From CAZAQV01 sp964487255 (GTDB lineage Bacteria > Myxococcota_A > Polyangia > Polyangiales > CAZAQV01): a DNA stretch of 64,000 nt. Position 1 is the first letter of the stretch, and each line of letters begins with the position of its first letter. Of this stretch, positions 9,200 through 18,805 are shown one piece after another. Made by a program: the position numbers and the translations under genes. The DNA lies in the NCBI GenBank assembly GCA_964487255.1, contig CAZAQV010000009.1, positions 124,001 to 188,000 of the forward strand. The letters run 5' to 3'. The notes under the pieces were generated by a model. The model was not told the DNA's origin. It worked only from the letters and a program-made list of their open reading frames with translations, and made no database searches.

Positions 9200-10214
9200 T
9201 CTCGACGCCGTGGGCGGCGAACTGGGCGCTCATCCGCCAGGCGTTGCAATCGTCGAGCGGGTCACAAACGCTCTTGTCGCCGGGATCGAGCACGCAGCCA
9301 CTGTCGTCACAAAGCGCGTTGGGCGGGTTACCCCATTCACTGCGCGCCACCTCTTCGCAGTTGGACTGAGATTGAATCTCGCCGATAAAGTTGCACAAGG
9401 AGCTATCCCCGAGCACCGCGATCGTTCCCTCCGACACATCTGCGACGCGCACAAATGTAATTACCTGTCCCTTGCTGACATCGTAACCGTTGGCCGACGT
9501 GTACTGACCGACACAGCTACGCATCTCGGAGAGCAGGAGACTCACCTGAATGGTGCGAAGCGGAAGCTCGAAAATCGATTGCTCACGCCCACCGATGGGA
9601 AGCGTCACAATCCCGTCATACAAACTTGTGAGCAGCTCTCCGGCGAGAAAGCCGTCGAACACGGCCGGGTTCCAGCGGTCCGCACTGCCGTTGGCCGTGG
9701 GCGCATTGTCGACCGCAAACGAAAACGTATCATCGCTATTGCGGTCACCATAACCTGTCGAAACCGTCACCACGCCTTCGTCTTCCGCGCCGGAGATCGA
9801 AACCAGCCACGAAAACGACTCATCCGACAAGGCGTCGCGCAAAAGGAGACTGACCACTTGTCCGGAAAGCGCAGCGGGTTCTTGGATGTCGAGCTCAGCG
9901 AGGCGAAGCTCCACCTGTGCGGCGCCCGCTCCGTTTTGCTTGCGGTAGCAGCACGCTCCCATCATGCCAGCCCCATTGTCGGGGGCATCCGTCGGACAAT
10001 CGGCCTCAGGCGCGGCGTCCGGAGCGGCATCCAGGCGAGCGTCGGACAGCGAAGCATCCGGCGGGAAGGCATCCGGCGGCAAAGCATCCGGCGGGGGGGC
10101 ATCACCGCTCGAGTCCGCGCTCGCAGCGTCCATCGGGACAGTGGTCGCGTCGTCGTCGCAACTGCATCCGGCGACGCTCAACTCTGCCAGAATCAGAAGC
10201 AATAGCGGCTTCAC
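9192..10214 (-). CDS. Lipoprotein of a tandem paralogous pair (copy 2)
   Basis: 340-aa predicted lipoprotein with signal peptide and lipobox (SVAGC, then SCDDD). A linker of iterated PPDA/DA units (residues about 30-70) has a 15-bp repeat at DNA level. The mature domain carries paired cysteines (GACCYRKQNGAG, SNCEEVARSEWGNPPNALC, GCVLDPGDKSVCDPLDDCN). It is clearly paralogous to the gene just upstream (10221-11306), sharing CCYRK, DRNxxDTFS, ADRWNPA, SxLCNF and SQSNCEEVAR. The two are separated by 6 bp and are probably cotranscribed. I do not recognise the family; conserved Cys pairs suggest a disulfide-stabilised extracytoplasmic domain. The 3' end overlaps the convergent CehA/McbA gene by 8 bp. 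Confidence 0.75.
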   Translation of the reverse strand: MKPLLLLILAELSVAGCSCDDDATTVPMDAASADSSGDAPPPDALPPDAFPPDASLSDARLDAAPDAAPEADCPTDAPDNGAGMMGACCYRKQNGAGAAQVELRLAELDIQEPAALSGQVVSLLLRDALSDESFSWLVSISGAEDEGVVTVSTGYGDRNSDDTFSFAVDNAPTANGSADRWNPAVFDGFLAGELLTSLYDGIVTLPIGGREQSIFELPLRTIQVSLLLSEMRSCVGQYTSANGYDVSKGQVITFVRVADVSEGTIAVLGDSSLCNFIGEIQSQSNCEEVARSEWGNPPNALCDDSGCVLDPGDKSVCDPLDDCNAWRMSAQFAAHGVEIK

Positions 10215-10220
10215 AGGAGC

Positions 10221-11306
10221 TTACCCCGCGTCCACGCCACCGTCTGCTGTCGACGCGTCGTTGGTTCCAGCGTCTTCGACGGAAGCGTCAGAGACAGAGG
10301 CGTCGGGCGTGGGCTCGACGGTAGAGTCCGAGACTTCAACACCCATGGCGGCGAAATTGGCGCGCATCACCCACGCGTTACAGTCAACGAGAGGGTCACA
10401 AACATCGTTGTCACCGGTGTCTTCGACGCAGCCCGATTCATCGCACAGCGAATTGGGGGGGTTGTCCCACTCGGTGCGCGCAACTTCTTCGCAGTTCGAC
10501 TGCGACTGAATGCCACCCACGAAGTTACAGAGTGAGATATCACCCAAGACGTCGATCGTGCCCTCTGCGGCGGCAGCTACTCGCACAAACGTTTGAAACG
10601 CGCCTGAGTCGACCGTGTAACCACCTGACCTACTGTAAGAGCCGACGCAACTTCGGTTCTCAGAGAGTTCGATCTTCGTCAGCTCGATGCCCTGAAGCGG
10701 AAGCTCAAGAACCGTTTCTTTATTTGGCGTCTCAGGGTCATCGCGGCCACCAAGCGGCAAAATGATCTCCCCGTCGTAGCGGCCTGTCACCGTGTCGTTG
10801 GCGATCGTACCCTCGAACTCGGCGGGATTCCAGCGATCGGCTGCGCCGTCTTCGGTCGGCGCATTGTTGAGCGCGTAAGAGAATGTGTCGTTTTGGTTGC
10901 GATCTGCAAAGCCGGTCGTGATTGTCACGGCACCATCTTGACTGGCGCCCTCAACGGTCAGTAGCCACGAGAAGGTCTCCTGCGAGAAGGCAGCGCTGAC
11001 GATCGTTTGCACGGTCGAGTTGGCAAGCACAGGGGGAGTCTCGATATCGAGCGAGGAGAGGCGAAGGTCCACACGGTCCGCATTGGCGCCTTGTTCCTTG
11101 CGGTAGCAGCAGCCGCCCATGAGCCCTGCGCCCTGATCCGGCGCCTCTTCAGGACAGTCGACCATCACCGAAGAGTCTGGCTTCGTGCCCGAATCGGTAT
11201 CCGTGTTGTTTTCGTCGTCGCCGCAGGCGCCGAGGGATGCCGCAAGCGACACCGTCATTAGTGATAAAAGCCAAGTTTTTGCAGTGCGTTGCACAGAGAC
11301 CTCCAA
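10221..11306 (-). CDS. Lipoprotein of a tandem paralogous pair (copy 1)
   Basis: 361-aa predicted lipoprotein: signal peptide, lipobox (SLGAC, then GDDEN), Asp/Ser/Thr linker, then the same domain as its downstream neighbour (GGCCYRKEQGAN, FADRNQNDTFSYALNNAP, SQSNCEEVARTEWDNPPNS). It differs by a C-terminal Asp/Ala/Ser-rich tail of about 40 residues after MGVEVS, where the paralogue simply ends at HGVEIK. The tail has no hydrophobic stretch, so it is not a sorting anchor. First gene of the two-gene unit. Function unknown. Confidence 0.75.
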   Translation of the reverse strand: MEVSVQRTAKTWLLSLMTVSLAASLGACGDDENNTDTDSGTKPDSSVMVDCPEEAPDQGAGLMGGCCYRKEQGANADRVDLRLSSLDIETPPVLANSTVQTIVSAAFSQETFSWLLTVEGASQDGAVTITTGFADRNQNDTFSYALNNAPTEDGAADRWNPAEFEGTIANDTVTGRYDGEIILPLGGRDDPETPNKETVLELPLQGIELTKIELSENRSCVGSYSRSGGYTVDSGAFQTFVRVAAAAEGTIDVLGDISLCNFVGGIQSQSNCEEVARTEWDNPPNSLCDESGCVEDTGDNDVCDPLVDCNAWVMRANFAAMGVEVSDSTVEPTPDASVSDASVEDAGTNDASTADGGVDAG

Positions 11307-11436
11307 GAGAAATTCTTGGCCGCTTCATAGCGCGGAATGACGAGAATGCACGACGCAGCGCGGCGGCAGGCAGATCGCGCCTGTGCGCCCGGGATTGAGC
11401 GGCCCGATACACTGGGCTTCAGGCTAGACTGCGTGT

Positions 11437-12849
11437 GTGCAGAACTGGATGAAGGAGCTGGCGAGCCACTACCGTCGCGTGCGTAGCGCCCACCCAGAGG
11501 CGCACCTGGTGCTCGTCACGGACATCGACGGCACCATCCTCGATATGCGCCACATGGTTTGCGCCGTGCTCAAGCGCTACGACCGCGAGCACGGGACATC
11601 TTTTTTTCGACGACTGAAGCCCGAGGACGTCACTGCGCATGAAAACCAGGTCGAGGCCTGGCTCGAAACCCGCGCGATTGCACCGGCGATTCGCAAAGAG
11701 ATCCATGCTTGGTACATTCGTAAACGGTGGGAACGCGAGGCGATGATCGCCATGCATGCGCCTTTTCGGGGCGTCATCGAAGTGTTGCGATGGTTTCAGC
11801 TCCAGCCCAACACCGAAGTGGCGCTCCTTACCGGTCGTCCCGAGTCTCTGCGCGAGCAGACGCTGCGGTGCCTTGAGGCAATCGGCTCGCCACGACGCGT
11901 CCATTTTTCACGCGAACTCCTCTTGATGAACCCAGGCAGGTGGGAAGAGAACGTGGCCAACAACAAAGCCCGCGGCATCGAAGCGCTCCGCGAGGCTGGC
12001 ATGACGCCTTTCGCGTTTATCGACAACGAACCTTCGAACCTGCAAGCGGTTCGCGAATCCGACCCTCAGCGAGACATCTTGCTGCTCCATGCAGACACCA
12101 TTTTTGAATCCAAGCGCAGCATCGCGCCACCTGGAACCGTCGCGGGACACGAGTACCGCATCGACCAGATCGTCGACCAAACCGACGCCCTTCCCCGCCG
12201 TGTTGAACTGGTTTGGCATGGTGCAAACACAGAACGCGAGCTAGCACGGGCTCTCGAAGCGCCCGTACAGTGGGTCGAAATCGACGTGCGTATGGAGCCG
12301 ACCGTCGATCAGCCCATCGTGCGTGCGAGCTCACTCGAGGAGCAACCTTGGGCCGAGCCGGAAGAACCGTTTTACCTTGAGTGCGCGCTTGCAACCGCCG
12401 GCAGCGGCGAGAAGGGGCTCAAGCTCGACATCAAGGGTGGCGTCGACTTGCTCGCGCGTGTACTCGACCTTCTCGACAAATGCGACGCGAAGATGCCGCT
12501 GTGGTTCAATGCACGCCTTGAGGACTTGGGGCAAGAAGGTTTCGCCAAGGTGCGCAAACGGCACCCGAAAGCCACCTTGCAGTGCCCCGCCGATTGGCTC
12601 ATGCCTTTCATCTTCGCGCATCCAGAGACCGCCAAGCAGCTCGCCGAACAGATCCGAGCGTGGGGCATCGACCGCTTCTCGTTCGTTTGGGACGCCAAGC
12701 GCATCGGCATGGTCGTCGAGTTCATGGAGCAGCACGGCTTTGAGACCAACCTCTATCGCGTCCCCGACCTCGAGGCGTTCCTGCACGCTGCCATGCTGCT
12801 GCCCACCAGCATCACCACCTCCTTTCGGGCCGCCCGCCCCCTACTTTGA
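11437..12849 (+). CDS. HAD phosphatase-menorin (FAM151)-like fusion protein
   Basis: 470-aa cytoplasmic protein starting at GTG 11437 with no clear Shine-Dalgarno sequence. Residues 1 to about 225 are a HAD-superfamily hydrolase: motif I VTDIDGT (D29/D31), motif II LLTGRPE, Lys in NNKARG, motif IV FIDNEPSN. From about residue 255 the sequence resembles the menorin/FAM151 domain, a relative of PLC-like phosphodiesterases: LVWHGANTERELARAL, EIDVR, GLKLDIK, PLWFNARL. The joined architecture suggests a two-step phosphate-removing enzyme, but no substrate can be read. It lies 57 bp from the convergent MFS transporter gene. HAD assignment is strong; the menorin assignment is moderate and rests on motif order. 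Confidence 0.65.
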   Translation: MQNWMKELASHYRRVRSAHPEAHLVLVTDIDGTILDMRHMVCAVLKRYDREHGTSFFRRLKPEDVTAHENQVEAWLETRAIAPAIRKEIHAWYIRKRWEREAMIAMHAPFRGVIEVLRWFQLQPNTEVALLTGRPESLREQTLRCLEAIGSPRRVHFSRELLLMNPGRWEENVANNKARGIEALREAGMTPFAFIDNEPSNLQAVRESDPQRDILLLHADTIFESKRSIAPPGTVAGHEYRIDQIVDQTDALPRRVELVWHGANTERELARALEAPVQWVEIDVRMEPTVDQPIVRASSLEEQPWAEPEEPFYLECALATAGSGEKGLKLDIKGGVDLLARVLDLLDKCDAKMPLWFNARLEDLGQEGFAKVRKRHPKATLQCPADWLMPFIFAHPETAKQLAEQIRAWGIDRFSFVWDAKRIGMVVEFMEQHGFETNLYRVPDLEAFLHAAMLLPTSITTSFRAARPLL

Positions 12850-12906
12850 TCCCCTTGACGACACAACCGCACTGTCCACTTCTGTCAGCTGGTCGCGATC
12901 GCCTGC

Positions 12907-14301
12907 TTACTCGGCGGTGCGCTCTTCGAGGTCGCCGGTGTGCTCGGCGGTCCACATCGCCGCAGTAAGCACGACGCACAGCCAACCCGCTGCGCACCAA
13001 AACGTGGTCGCCGTCGAAAAATCGTAGACGGCTGCGTCACCCTCGCCCTCAACCTTGATCAGAATGCCGGTCAGCGAGTCTTCGATGCTCGCGCCAACGT
13101 AGGCCATCCCGCCCACAACACCGACCGCGGCACCCGCCGCATTAACAGAAGAGATCTCCATCGCGATCAGCCCACCAAGAAACACAAGCAAGCCACCGAG
13201 CGCGACGCCAACAGCAATGAGCGAAATGCGCGTCATGACCGGATCGCCGCTGCCATAAAGGAAGTACGTCCATCCGCAGGCGAGTGCGAGCGCGTAGAGC
13301 AAGGTGAGCGGAACGCGTTTCCCACGAAACGCCCAGTCCGAAATCGGGCCAGCGATAACCGTGCCCAAGATGCCCCAGGCGGAAACTTCGCCCACCGTGT
13401 CCGCCGCTTCGACGAGAGAATAACCTCGCACCTTTTCCAAGTACGCAGGGCCCCAGTCTTTGATCGCATAGCGACAGACGTACATGCTCGCATTGGCCAG
13501 GCCGCACACCCACACCCAGGGGTTTGAGAGCACGCCCAGCTGAGCCTTCCATATCGTCGCGAGCGACTTGTCCTCTTCTTCCTTCTTGGCATCGGCTCTG
13601 GAGGTGAGTCCGTCGAACTCTGCGGGGCCTGGCAGTCCGCGACTCTGCGGTCGGTCACTCATGACGACGTAGAGGACAAGCGCAGCAACGACGCACGAAG
13701 CACCCGGCGTCCAAAACGCCCATCGCCACGCTCCAGGGGCGCCGTTCTGTGCTTCGATGAGTCGAGAAGAAACAGCGAACGCAATCCACTCACCGATGTG
13801 GTGGGCAAGTCCCCAAATCGCATACGCCGTGCCGAGGTGCTTGGCCGAAAACCACGCCGAAAGACTGACCGCACAAGACGGCACGCCAACCGACTGAAAC
13901 CATCCACTCACTGCCCACAGCACCACAAACATCACAATGGTCGAGGACGACCCGAAGGCCAATGCACACAAAGCAGAACCGAAGAGCGCGGTTGAAAAGA
14001 GGCGCTGCGGATTGATGCGATCGGCCAAAAAGCCGTTGCTCGTTTTTCCGATCGCATACACAATCTTGTGAGCCGCACCGATCATCCCCAGCATCGCGGC
14101 GTCGGCTACCCCCTGATCGATCATCGTCGTCTTGGCTACGGAAAGTCCTTCACGGATGAAGTAATAAAAGCCGTACCCAACCGTGGCCGCGAGAAAAATG
14201 GTAATGCGCCAGCGCCAATACCGCGCGGCATATTGCGCTCGCTCTTCGGTCACGGGAACTGAAGGTTGCGGCGAGAAGAAACGCTTGATCGCACCTAGCA
14301 T
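12907..14301 (-). CDS. MFS transporter, organophosphate:phosphate antiporter type
   Basis: 464-aa, 12-TM membrane protein of the OPA branch (GlpT/UhpT/UhpC/PgtP). The early segment GYGFYYFIREGLSVAK contains the family's Arg in TM1, followed by KIVYAIGKTSNGFLADR, the MFS loop 2-3 motif. A basic cytoplasmic loop (SRADAKKEEEDK) lies between the two six-helix halves. The family swaps inorganic phosphate for sugar phosphates or glycerol 3-phosphate, or acts as a sensor (UhpC). It is divergent from iolB with 89 bp between starts, so a shared control region and a role with the inositol genes are plausible but unproven. Confidence 0.8.
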   Translation of the reverse strand: MLGAIKRFFSPQPSVPVTEERAQYAARYWRWRITIFLAATVGYGFYYFIREGLSVAKTTMIDQGVADAAMLGMIGAAHKIVYAIGKTSNGFLADRINPQRLFSTALFGSALCALAFGSSSTIVMFVVLWAVSGWFQSVGVPSCAVSLSAWFSAKHLGTAYAIWGLAHHIGEWIAFAVSSRLIEAQNGAPGAWRWAFWTPGASCVVAALVLYVVMSDRPQSRGLPGPAEFDGLTSRADAKKEEEDKSLATIWKAQLGVLSNPWVWVCGLANASMYVCRYAIKDWGPAYLEKVRGYSLVEAADTVGEVSAWGILGTVIAGPISDWAFRGKRVPLTLLYALALACGWTYFLYGSGDPVMTRISLIAVGVALGGLLVFLGGLIAMEISSVNAAGAAVGVVGGMAYVGASIEDSLTGILIKVEGEGDAAVYDFSTATTFWCAAGWLCVVLTAAMWTAEHTGDLEERTAE

Positions 14302-14390
14302 GCAGGCCTCGGAGCTCGAAGCATGCTTCCCCTAACCGGCGACATGCGGGCCTCGTAGCCTAGTTTTGGCGGTGATGCTACATCTTCGCC

Positions 14391-15284
14391 GTGAATTACA
14401 CGACCGAGAACATCATCTTTCGCGCCCAGGGCGAATGGAACAAGCCCGGATTGCGCAACCGCATTACCCCCGAACAGGCCGGCTGGGAGCACTTGTCGGT
14501 CGAGATGCGAAAACTTGGCAAAGGTGCATCGTGGACAGCTGAAACCGCAGGGTGCGAGGCAGCACTGGTCGTTCTCTCCGGCACCTGTTCGGTCAAGAGC
14601 AATCGCGGAACGTGGGAAAAGCTCGGCCGCCGCAAGAACGTGTTCGAGGGCATGCCCTGGGCCCTTTACTTACCGCGCGCCTCGGACCTCGAGGTGACTG
14701 CGCTCGATGAATACTTTGAGTTTGCTTACTGCTGGGTTCCCACAGACAAGGACTTCGACGCGAAGTTGATTCGACCCGAAGATTGCAATCTTCTTGTGCG
14801 CGGCGGGCACAACAACACGCGGCAGATCAACGAAATCATTCCGCCCGGTTTCCCGTGCGACAAGCTCGTGTGCGTGGAAGTCTTCACACCGTCTGGCAAC
14901 TGGAGTTCCTACCCGCCGCACAAGCACGACGAACACAAGATGGGCGAAGGCGGAGAGGTCGCTGAGGCCGACCTTGAAGAGTTCTATTGCTACAAGTTCG
15001 CCCGACCCGATGGCTGGGCCATGCAACGCGTCTACACTGACGACCGGACGACCGACGCCGCCGTCGTCGCGCAAGACGGTGACGTCGTTTTGGTCCCGCA
15101 CGGCTATCACCCGGTATGCACGGGCTACGGCTACGACTGCTACTACCTAAACTTTCTGGCAGGCTCCGCCCAAACGCTCGCAGCCACCGACGACCCGGCG
15201 CACGCCTGGGTCAAAGATACGTGGGACGCAACCGACCCTCGGGTCCCCATGGTCACCCTCAAGATGGAGTCCATCACTGGCTAG
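14391..15284 (+). CDS. iolB: 5-deoxy-glucuronate isomerase
   Basis: 297 aa, full length for the KduI/IolB family. IolB converts 5-deoxy-D-glucuronate to 2-deoxy-5-keto-D-gluconate in myo-inositol catabolism, acting directly after IolD. Diagnostic stretches: LVVLSGTCSV, LYLPRASDLEV, the double-cupin metal site (YPPHKHDEHK with EEFYCYKF) and VPHGYHPVC. Start is GTG 14391 with no strong ribosome binding site. iolD follows after one intervening unknown gene, and an MFS transporter lies divergently upstream. The other inositol genes (iolG, iolE, iolC, iolA) are not in this window. Confidence 0.92.
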   Translation: MNYTTENIIFRAQGEWNKPGLRNRITPEQAGWEHLSVEMRKLGKGASWTAETAGCEAALVVLSGTCSVKSNRGTWEKLGRRKNVFEGMPWALYLPRASDLEVTALDEYFEFAYCWVPTDKDFDAKLIRPEDCNLLVRGGHNNTRQINEIIPPGFPCDKLVCVEVFTPSGNWSSYPPHKHDEHKMGEGGEVAEADLEEFYCYKFARPDGWAMQRVYTDDRTTDAAVVAQDGDVVLVPHGYHPVCTGYGYDCYYLNFLAGSAQTLAATDDPAHAWVKDTWDATDPRVPMVTLKMESITG

Positions 15285-15398
15285 AGCCGAGGCGATCACT
15301 GGCTCGTCCAATGGCCGCAGACCACTTCTTGATAGTGAATTCACTTACTTTTCTTCGCAGATGCGCGTTGGCTCCATAATTGCTTCGAGCATTGCCCC

Positions 15399-16709
15399 AT
15401 GGTGTCACCACACCGCAGACCCCGCGCCAGAGTTCGAAAGGCAGGTTCCTCTGCGACTACATCCCTGATCGTCATCGCCATCTCGATGGTTGGAGTCGCA
15501 GGCTTTGACCAACTCGGATCGAGTTGGTCAAACGCTCTTCAAGGGCGATCGCAGAGTGAAAACCCGGTGTTTCACAAATCGCTGGATCAACCTAGAGTTG
15601 GAAGCACTGAACAAGCGGCGATGCTGAGCCGCGTCGCCAAAGTGGCAGATGCAGCTCTATCGACCATACCAGTGAGCGTGAGACGCGTCACGGGCGCGCA
15701 GCTGCTGAAGGAACTGCCCAGCCCACACGCCCAGATACTCGAAGAACTTCGGCGGCTTGGTCCCGATCGGTTGCGGAGCATCGGCGCTGCCGACCTTGAA
15801 ACGCACGTCAATGACACGCAAATGGTGACGCAGGTCGCGAAGACCGCACTCGCTCGGTGGGCAGGTTCACCAGACATGGAACGAATTTTACAGCTCGTCA
15901 TACGCCTTTCGCGAAAAGAACAGGGCTACGACTCCATTCATAACAAAGCCAAACTGGCCCGGGAGTTTTCGAACCAGACGGACATCAATGTCCCGGCTGA
16001 CGTAATCGATGCATATGGGCTGGACCTTTTGGATCACCAAGGTGCCTTTGCTTTCGTAGACGATACGGACACATTGTGGCTGGCAGAAAGGACATCGCAT
16101 CGTGGGTTGTTGCCCCCACCCGGCTCGTGGAAGACCGACTCATGGGACCTTTCACTCGCCGCGAAAAACGTTGCAGCCTATCGCAACGATGGAACTCTTG
16201 GCCTTCGTCCACGCGAGCCCAAGAAACTTAACTTCTACAGCAGAAATGGGGATATGCGCACGGTCTATCTAAGGTCAGGACAACGGTACGAGCCGCGTAT
16301 CCTTCGAACCTTAGGAGAAACCTTTGGTGACGATCACGCAAGACCTTATTTCGTTCAACCAGACGCTCCGATGAGCCGGATGCGCTTGGGAAACCACAAC
16401 GGAATCGCATATCACGACCGCGCTTCGCAAGAACTCCACGTCGCTTGGTATCTTCGCGACAGATGGGAAGTTCATCGTCTCGCCACTACCCGTGGCGAAG
16501 TCTCGATTGTCTACGCAACCGATGAACCGAGGCGTGCCGCCACCGGTACCCAAGGGTTTAGGCTGACTTATCAAGATGCCTCCGGCACACATGCCATCGA
16601 GAGCAGCGATGGACTTACTTGGAAGCCCACAGCCACGCTCTATTCGACAGGAGATGTCAACGACAACCGAATCGCGGACGCATTCCGTAAGGCAGTCGCA
16701 ACGAAGTAA
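15399..16709 (+). CDS. Unrecognised protein with N-terminal membrane anchor
   Basis: 436 aa. An Arg-rich N-terminus (HRRPRARVRKAG) precedes one hydrophobic segment (TSLIVIAISMVGVAGF), giving a signal-anchor or uncleaved export signal reminiscent of pseudopilin-like proteins. The remainder is soluble, with a helical part to about residue 170 and a beta-rich part containing repeated Tyr/Trp strands (KLNFYSRNGDMRTVYLRSGQ, ELHVAWYLRDRWEVHRL). No catalytic motif was seen. By eye the gene is less GC-rich than its iol neighbours, and it separates iolB from iolD, suggesting a later insertion. Homology search would be needed to name it. Confidence 0.6.
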   Translation: MVSPHRRPRARVRKAGSSATTSLIVIAISMVGVAGFDQLGSSWSNALQGRSQSENPVFHKSLDQPRVGSTEQAAMLSRVAKVADAALSTIPVSVRRVTGAQLLKELPSPHAQILEELRRLGPDRLRSIGAADLETHVNDTQMVTQVAKTALARWAGSPDMERILQLVIRLSRKEQGYDSIHNKAKLAREFSNQTDINVPADVIDAYGLDLLDHQGAFAFVDDTDTLWLAERTSHRGLLPPPGSWKTDSWDLSLAAKNVAAYRNDGTLGLRPREPKKLNFYSRNGDMRTVYLRSGQRYEPRILRTLGETFGDDHARPYFVQPDAPMSRMRLGNHNGIAYHDRASQELHVAWYLRDRWEVHRLATTRGEVSIVYATDEPRRAATGTQGFRLTYQDASGTHAIESSDGLTWKPTATLYSTGDVNDNRIADAFRKAVATK

Positions 16710-16860
16710 CGACCCAGCACGCAGTGTCATTAGATTGGTCATTGGATTGCTAGAATCCATCGTCCACCCATGGCGCTTCGTCTAGCGCTCGCTGTAAAAC
16801 ATCGATGTGCTACATCTCGTCGGACTTCATGCACAGCATCTACGCTCGCGAGGACAGACG

Positions 16861-18717
16861 ATGAAAACAACCCGACTGACGACCGCGCAGGCGCTGATTC
16901 GATTCCTCAAGAATCAGTATGTTGAACGGGACGGACAGCGCGCTCCGTTTTTCGCAGGCTGCTTCGGCATCTTCGGACACGGCAACGTCGCGGGGATCGG
17001 TCAGGCGCTGCAGCAGAACCCTGATTTTCGTTACTATCAGGTGCGCAACGAGCAGGCGATGGTCCACAGTGCAGCGGCCTACGCCAAACACAAAAACCGG
17101 CTCCAAACCTTCGCCTGCACAACGTCCGTCGGCCCCGGTGCAACCAACATGGTCACGGCCGCGGCGGGCGCAACCATCAACCGCCTCCCCGTCCTCTTGC
17201 TGCCGGGCGACGTGTTCGCACGACGACACGTCGACCCCGTACTTCAGCAACTCGAGTCACCGACAACGCGCGACGTCTCCGTCAACGACTGCTTCCGCCC
17301 CATTTCCAAGTACTGGGACCGCATCTGGCGGCCGGAGCAACTACTGAGCGCCTGCCTCGACGCAATGCGCGTTCTCACCTCACCGTCCGATACGGGTGCG
17401 GTCACGCTGGCGATGCCGCAAGACGTCCAGGCCGACGCCTTTGAATTCCCTAACTGGTTCTTCGAAGAGCGCACCTGGCACGTTCGTCGACCGACGCCAG
17501 ACGCAGGCGCCATTCGCGAGGCAGCCCTTCGCATCCGTGAAGCAAAGCGGCCGCTCATCGTCGCAGGTGGCGGCGTCATCTACGCGAATGCCTGCGCAGC
17601 GCTCGCAAGGTTCTGTGAGCAAACCGGGATCGCCATCGGTGAGACGCAGGCGGGGAAAGGCGCGCTTCCCTGGCAGCACGCACAAAACCTCGGTGCCATC
17701 GGTGCCACCGGCACACTGGCCGCAAACCGCATGGCCAAAGAGGCCGACCTCATCATCGGCGTCGGCACGCGATACAGCGACTTCACCACGCAATCGCAGA
17801 CACTTTTTAGCGACGAGGCGAGCTTCGTTAACATCAACGTGGCGAGCATGGACGTGCACAAGCAGCGTGCGCTCGGCATCGAGGCGGACGCGCGCGAAGC
17901 GCTGAACGCCCTTCGCATGGCGCTGCGCGGCGCAGAGGCAACCTACGAGGTTCAGAACGAATACAAGAAGCAGGTGGCGGGTCTCAAATCCGAATGGGAC
18001 GCAGAAGTCAACCGGCTTTACGCGCAACGCCTCTCGCCAGGGCCTCTGAGTCAAGCCGAAGTCATCGGCGCGGTCAACGACATCTCAGGCGACAAGGGCA
18101 CCGTCATCTGCGCCGCGGGCAGCTTGCCGGGAGACCTTCATAAGCTTTGGCGACCGGCGGACGAAAAGGGCTATCATCTCGAGTACGGTTACTCGTGTAT
18201 GGGCTATGAAGTCGCCGCGGGTCTTGGCGTCGCCATGGCCGAACCTGAACGCGATGTGTTCGTGATGGTCGGTGACGGCTCGTATCTGATGATGGCGCAA
18301 GAGATCGTCACGGCCGTCCAGGAAGGCGTCTCGTTCACCATCGTGCTGCTCGACAACCACGGCTACGGGAGCATCGGCGCTTTGTCCGAGTCGCTCGGTA
18401 GCGACGCTTTCGGGACCCGTTACAAAAAGCGTGGAGCAGACGGTCAGCTCAGTGGTCCGAACCTCGAAATCGACTTCGTCGCCAACGCCGCCAGTATGGG
18501 CGCGAAGGCCGAGCGCGCCACGACGCACGCCGAACTCCGTCAAGCGCTCGAGCGAGCCAAGTCGAACGCTGGAGTGAACGTGGTCGTCGTCGAAACTTCC
18601 CGCGAACCCGAGCACCGCGTCCCCGGCTACGAAAGCTGGTGGAACGTGCCGGTCGCCGAGGTCTCCGAGATGCCCGCCGTCCGAGCCGCCCGCAAGGCCT
18701 GGGAAGGCAAGACGTAG
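16861..18717 (+). CDS. iolD: 3D-(3,5/4)-trihydroxycyclohexane-1,2-dione hydrolase
   Basis: 618 aa, a ThDP-dependent enzyme that opens the six-membered ring of the inositol catabolite to 5-deoxy-glucuronate, the substrate of IolB. Features: GCFGIFGHGNVAGIGQAL, the catalytic Glu in YQVRNEQAM, TSVGPGATNMVTAAAG, the LLPGDVFARR stretch typical of IolD, and the ThDP/Mg site VGDGSYLMMAQEI ending in DNHGYGSIG. The ATG at 16861 is preceded by GAGGA at suitable spacing; an in-frame ATG at 16807 would add a non-homologous leader. Family assignment is strong. Confidence 0.93.
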   Translation: MKTTRLTTAQALIRFLKNQYVERDGQRAPFFAGCFGIFGHGNVAGIGQALQQNPDFRYYQVRNEQAMVHSAAAYAKHKNRLQTFACTTSVGPGATNMVTAAAGATINRLPVLLLPGDVFARRHVDPVLQQLESPTTRDVSVNDCFRPISKYWDRIWRPEQLLSACLDAMRVLTSPSDTGAVTLAMPQDVQADAFEFPNWFFEERTWHVRRPTPDAGAIREAALRIREAKRPLIVAGGGVIYANACAALARFCEQTGIAIGETQAGKGALPWQHAQNLGAIGATGTLAANRMAKEADLIIGVGTRYSDFTTQSQTLFSDEASFVNINVASMDVHKQRALGIEADAREALNALRMALRGAEATYEVQNEYKKQVAGLKSEWDAEVNRLYAQRLSPGPLSQAEVIGAVNDISGDKGTVICAAGSLPGDLHKLWRPADEKGYHLEYGYSCMGYEVAAGLGVAMAEPERDVFVMVGDGSYLMMAQEIVTAVQEGVSFTIVLLDNHGYGSIGALSESLGSDAFGTRYKKRGADGQLSGPNLEIDFVANAASMGAKAERATTHAELRQALERAKSNAGVNVVVVETSREPEHRVPGYESWWNVPVAEVSEMPAVRAARKAWEGKT

Positions 18718-18805
18718 GGCCACCTACATGTACGAAGGTTTCACGGTGGGGCGGGTTACGCCGGGTAGAGTACGGTGGGCTTTGTGCTAAAACTCACCGG
18801 AAATC

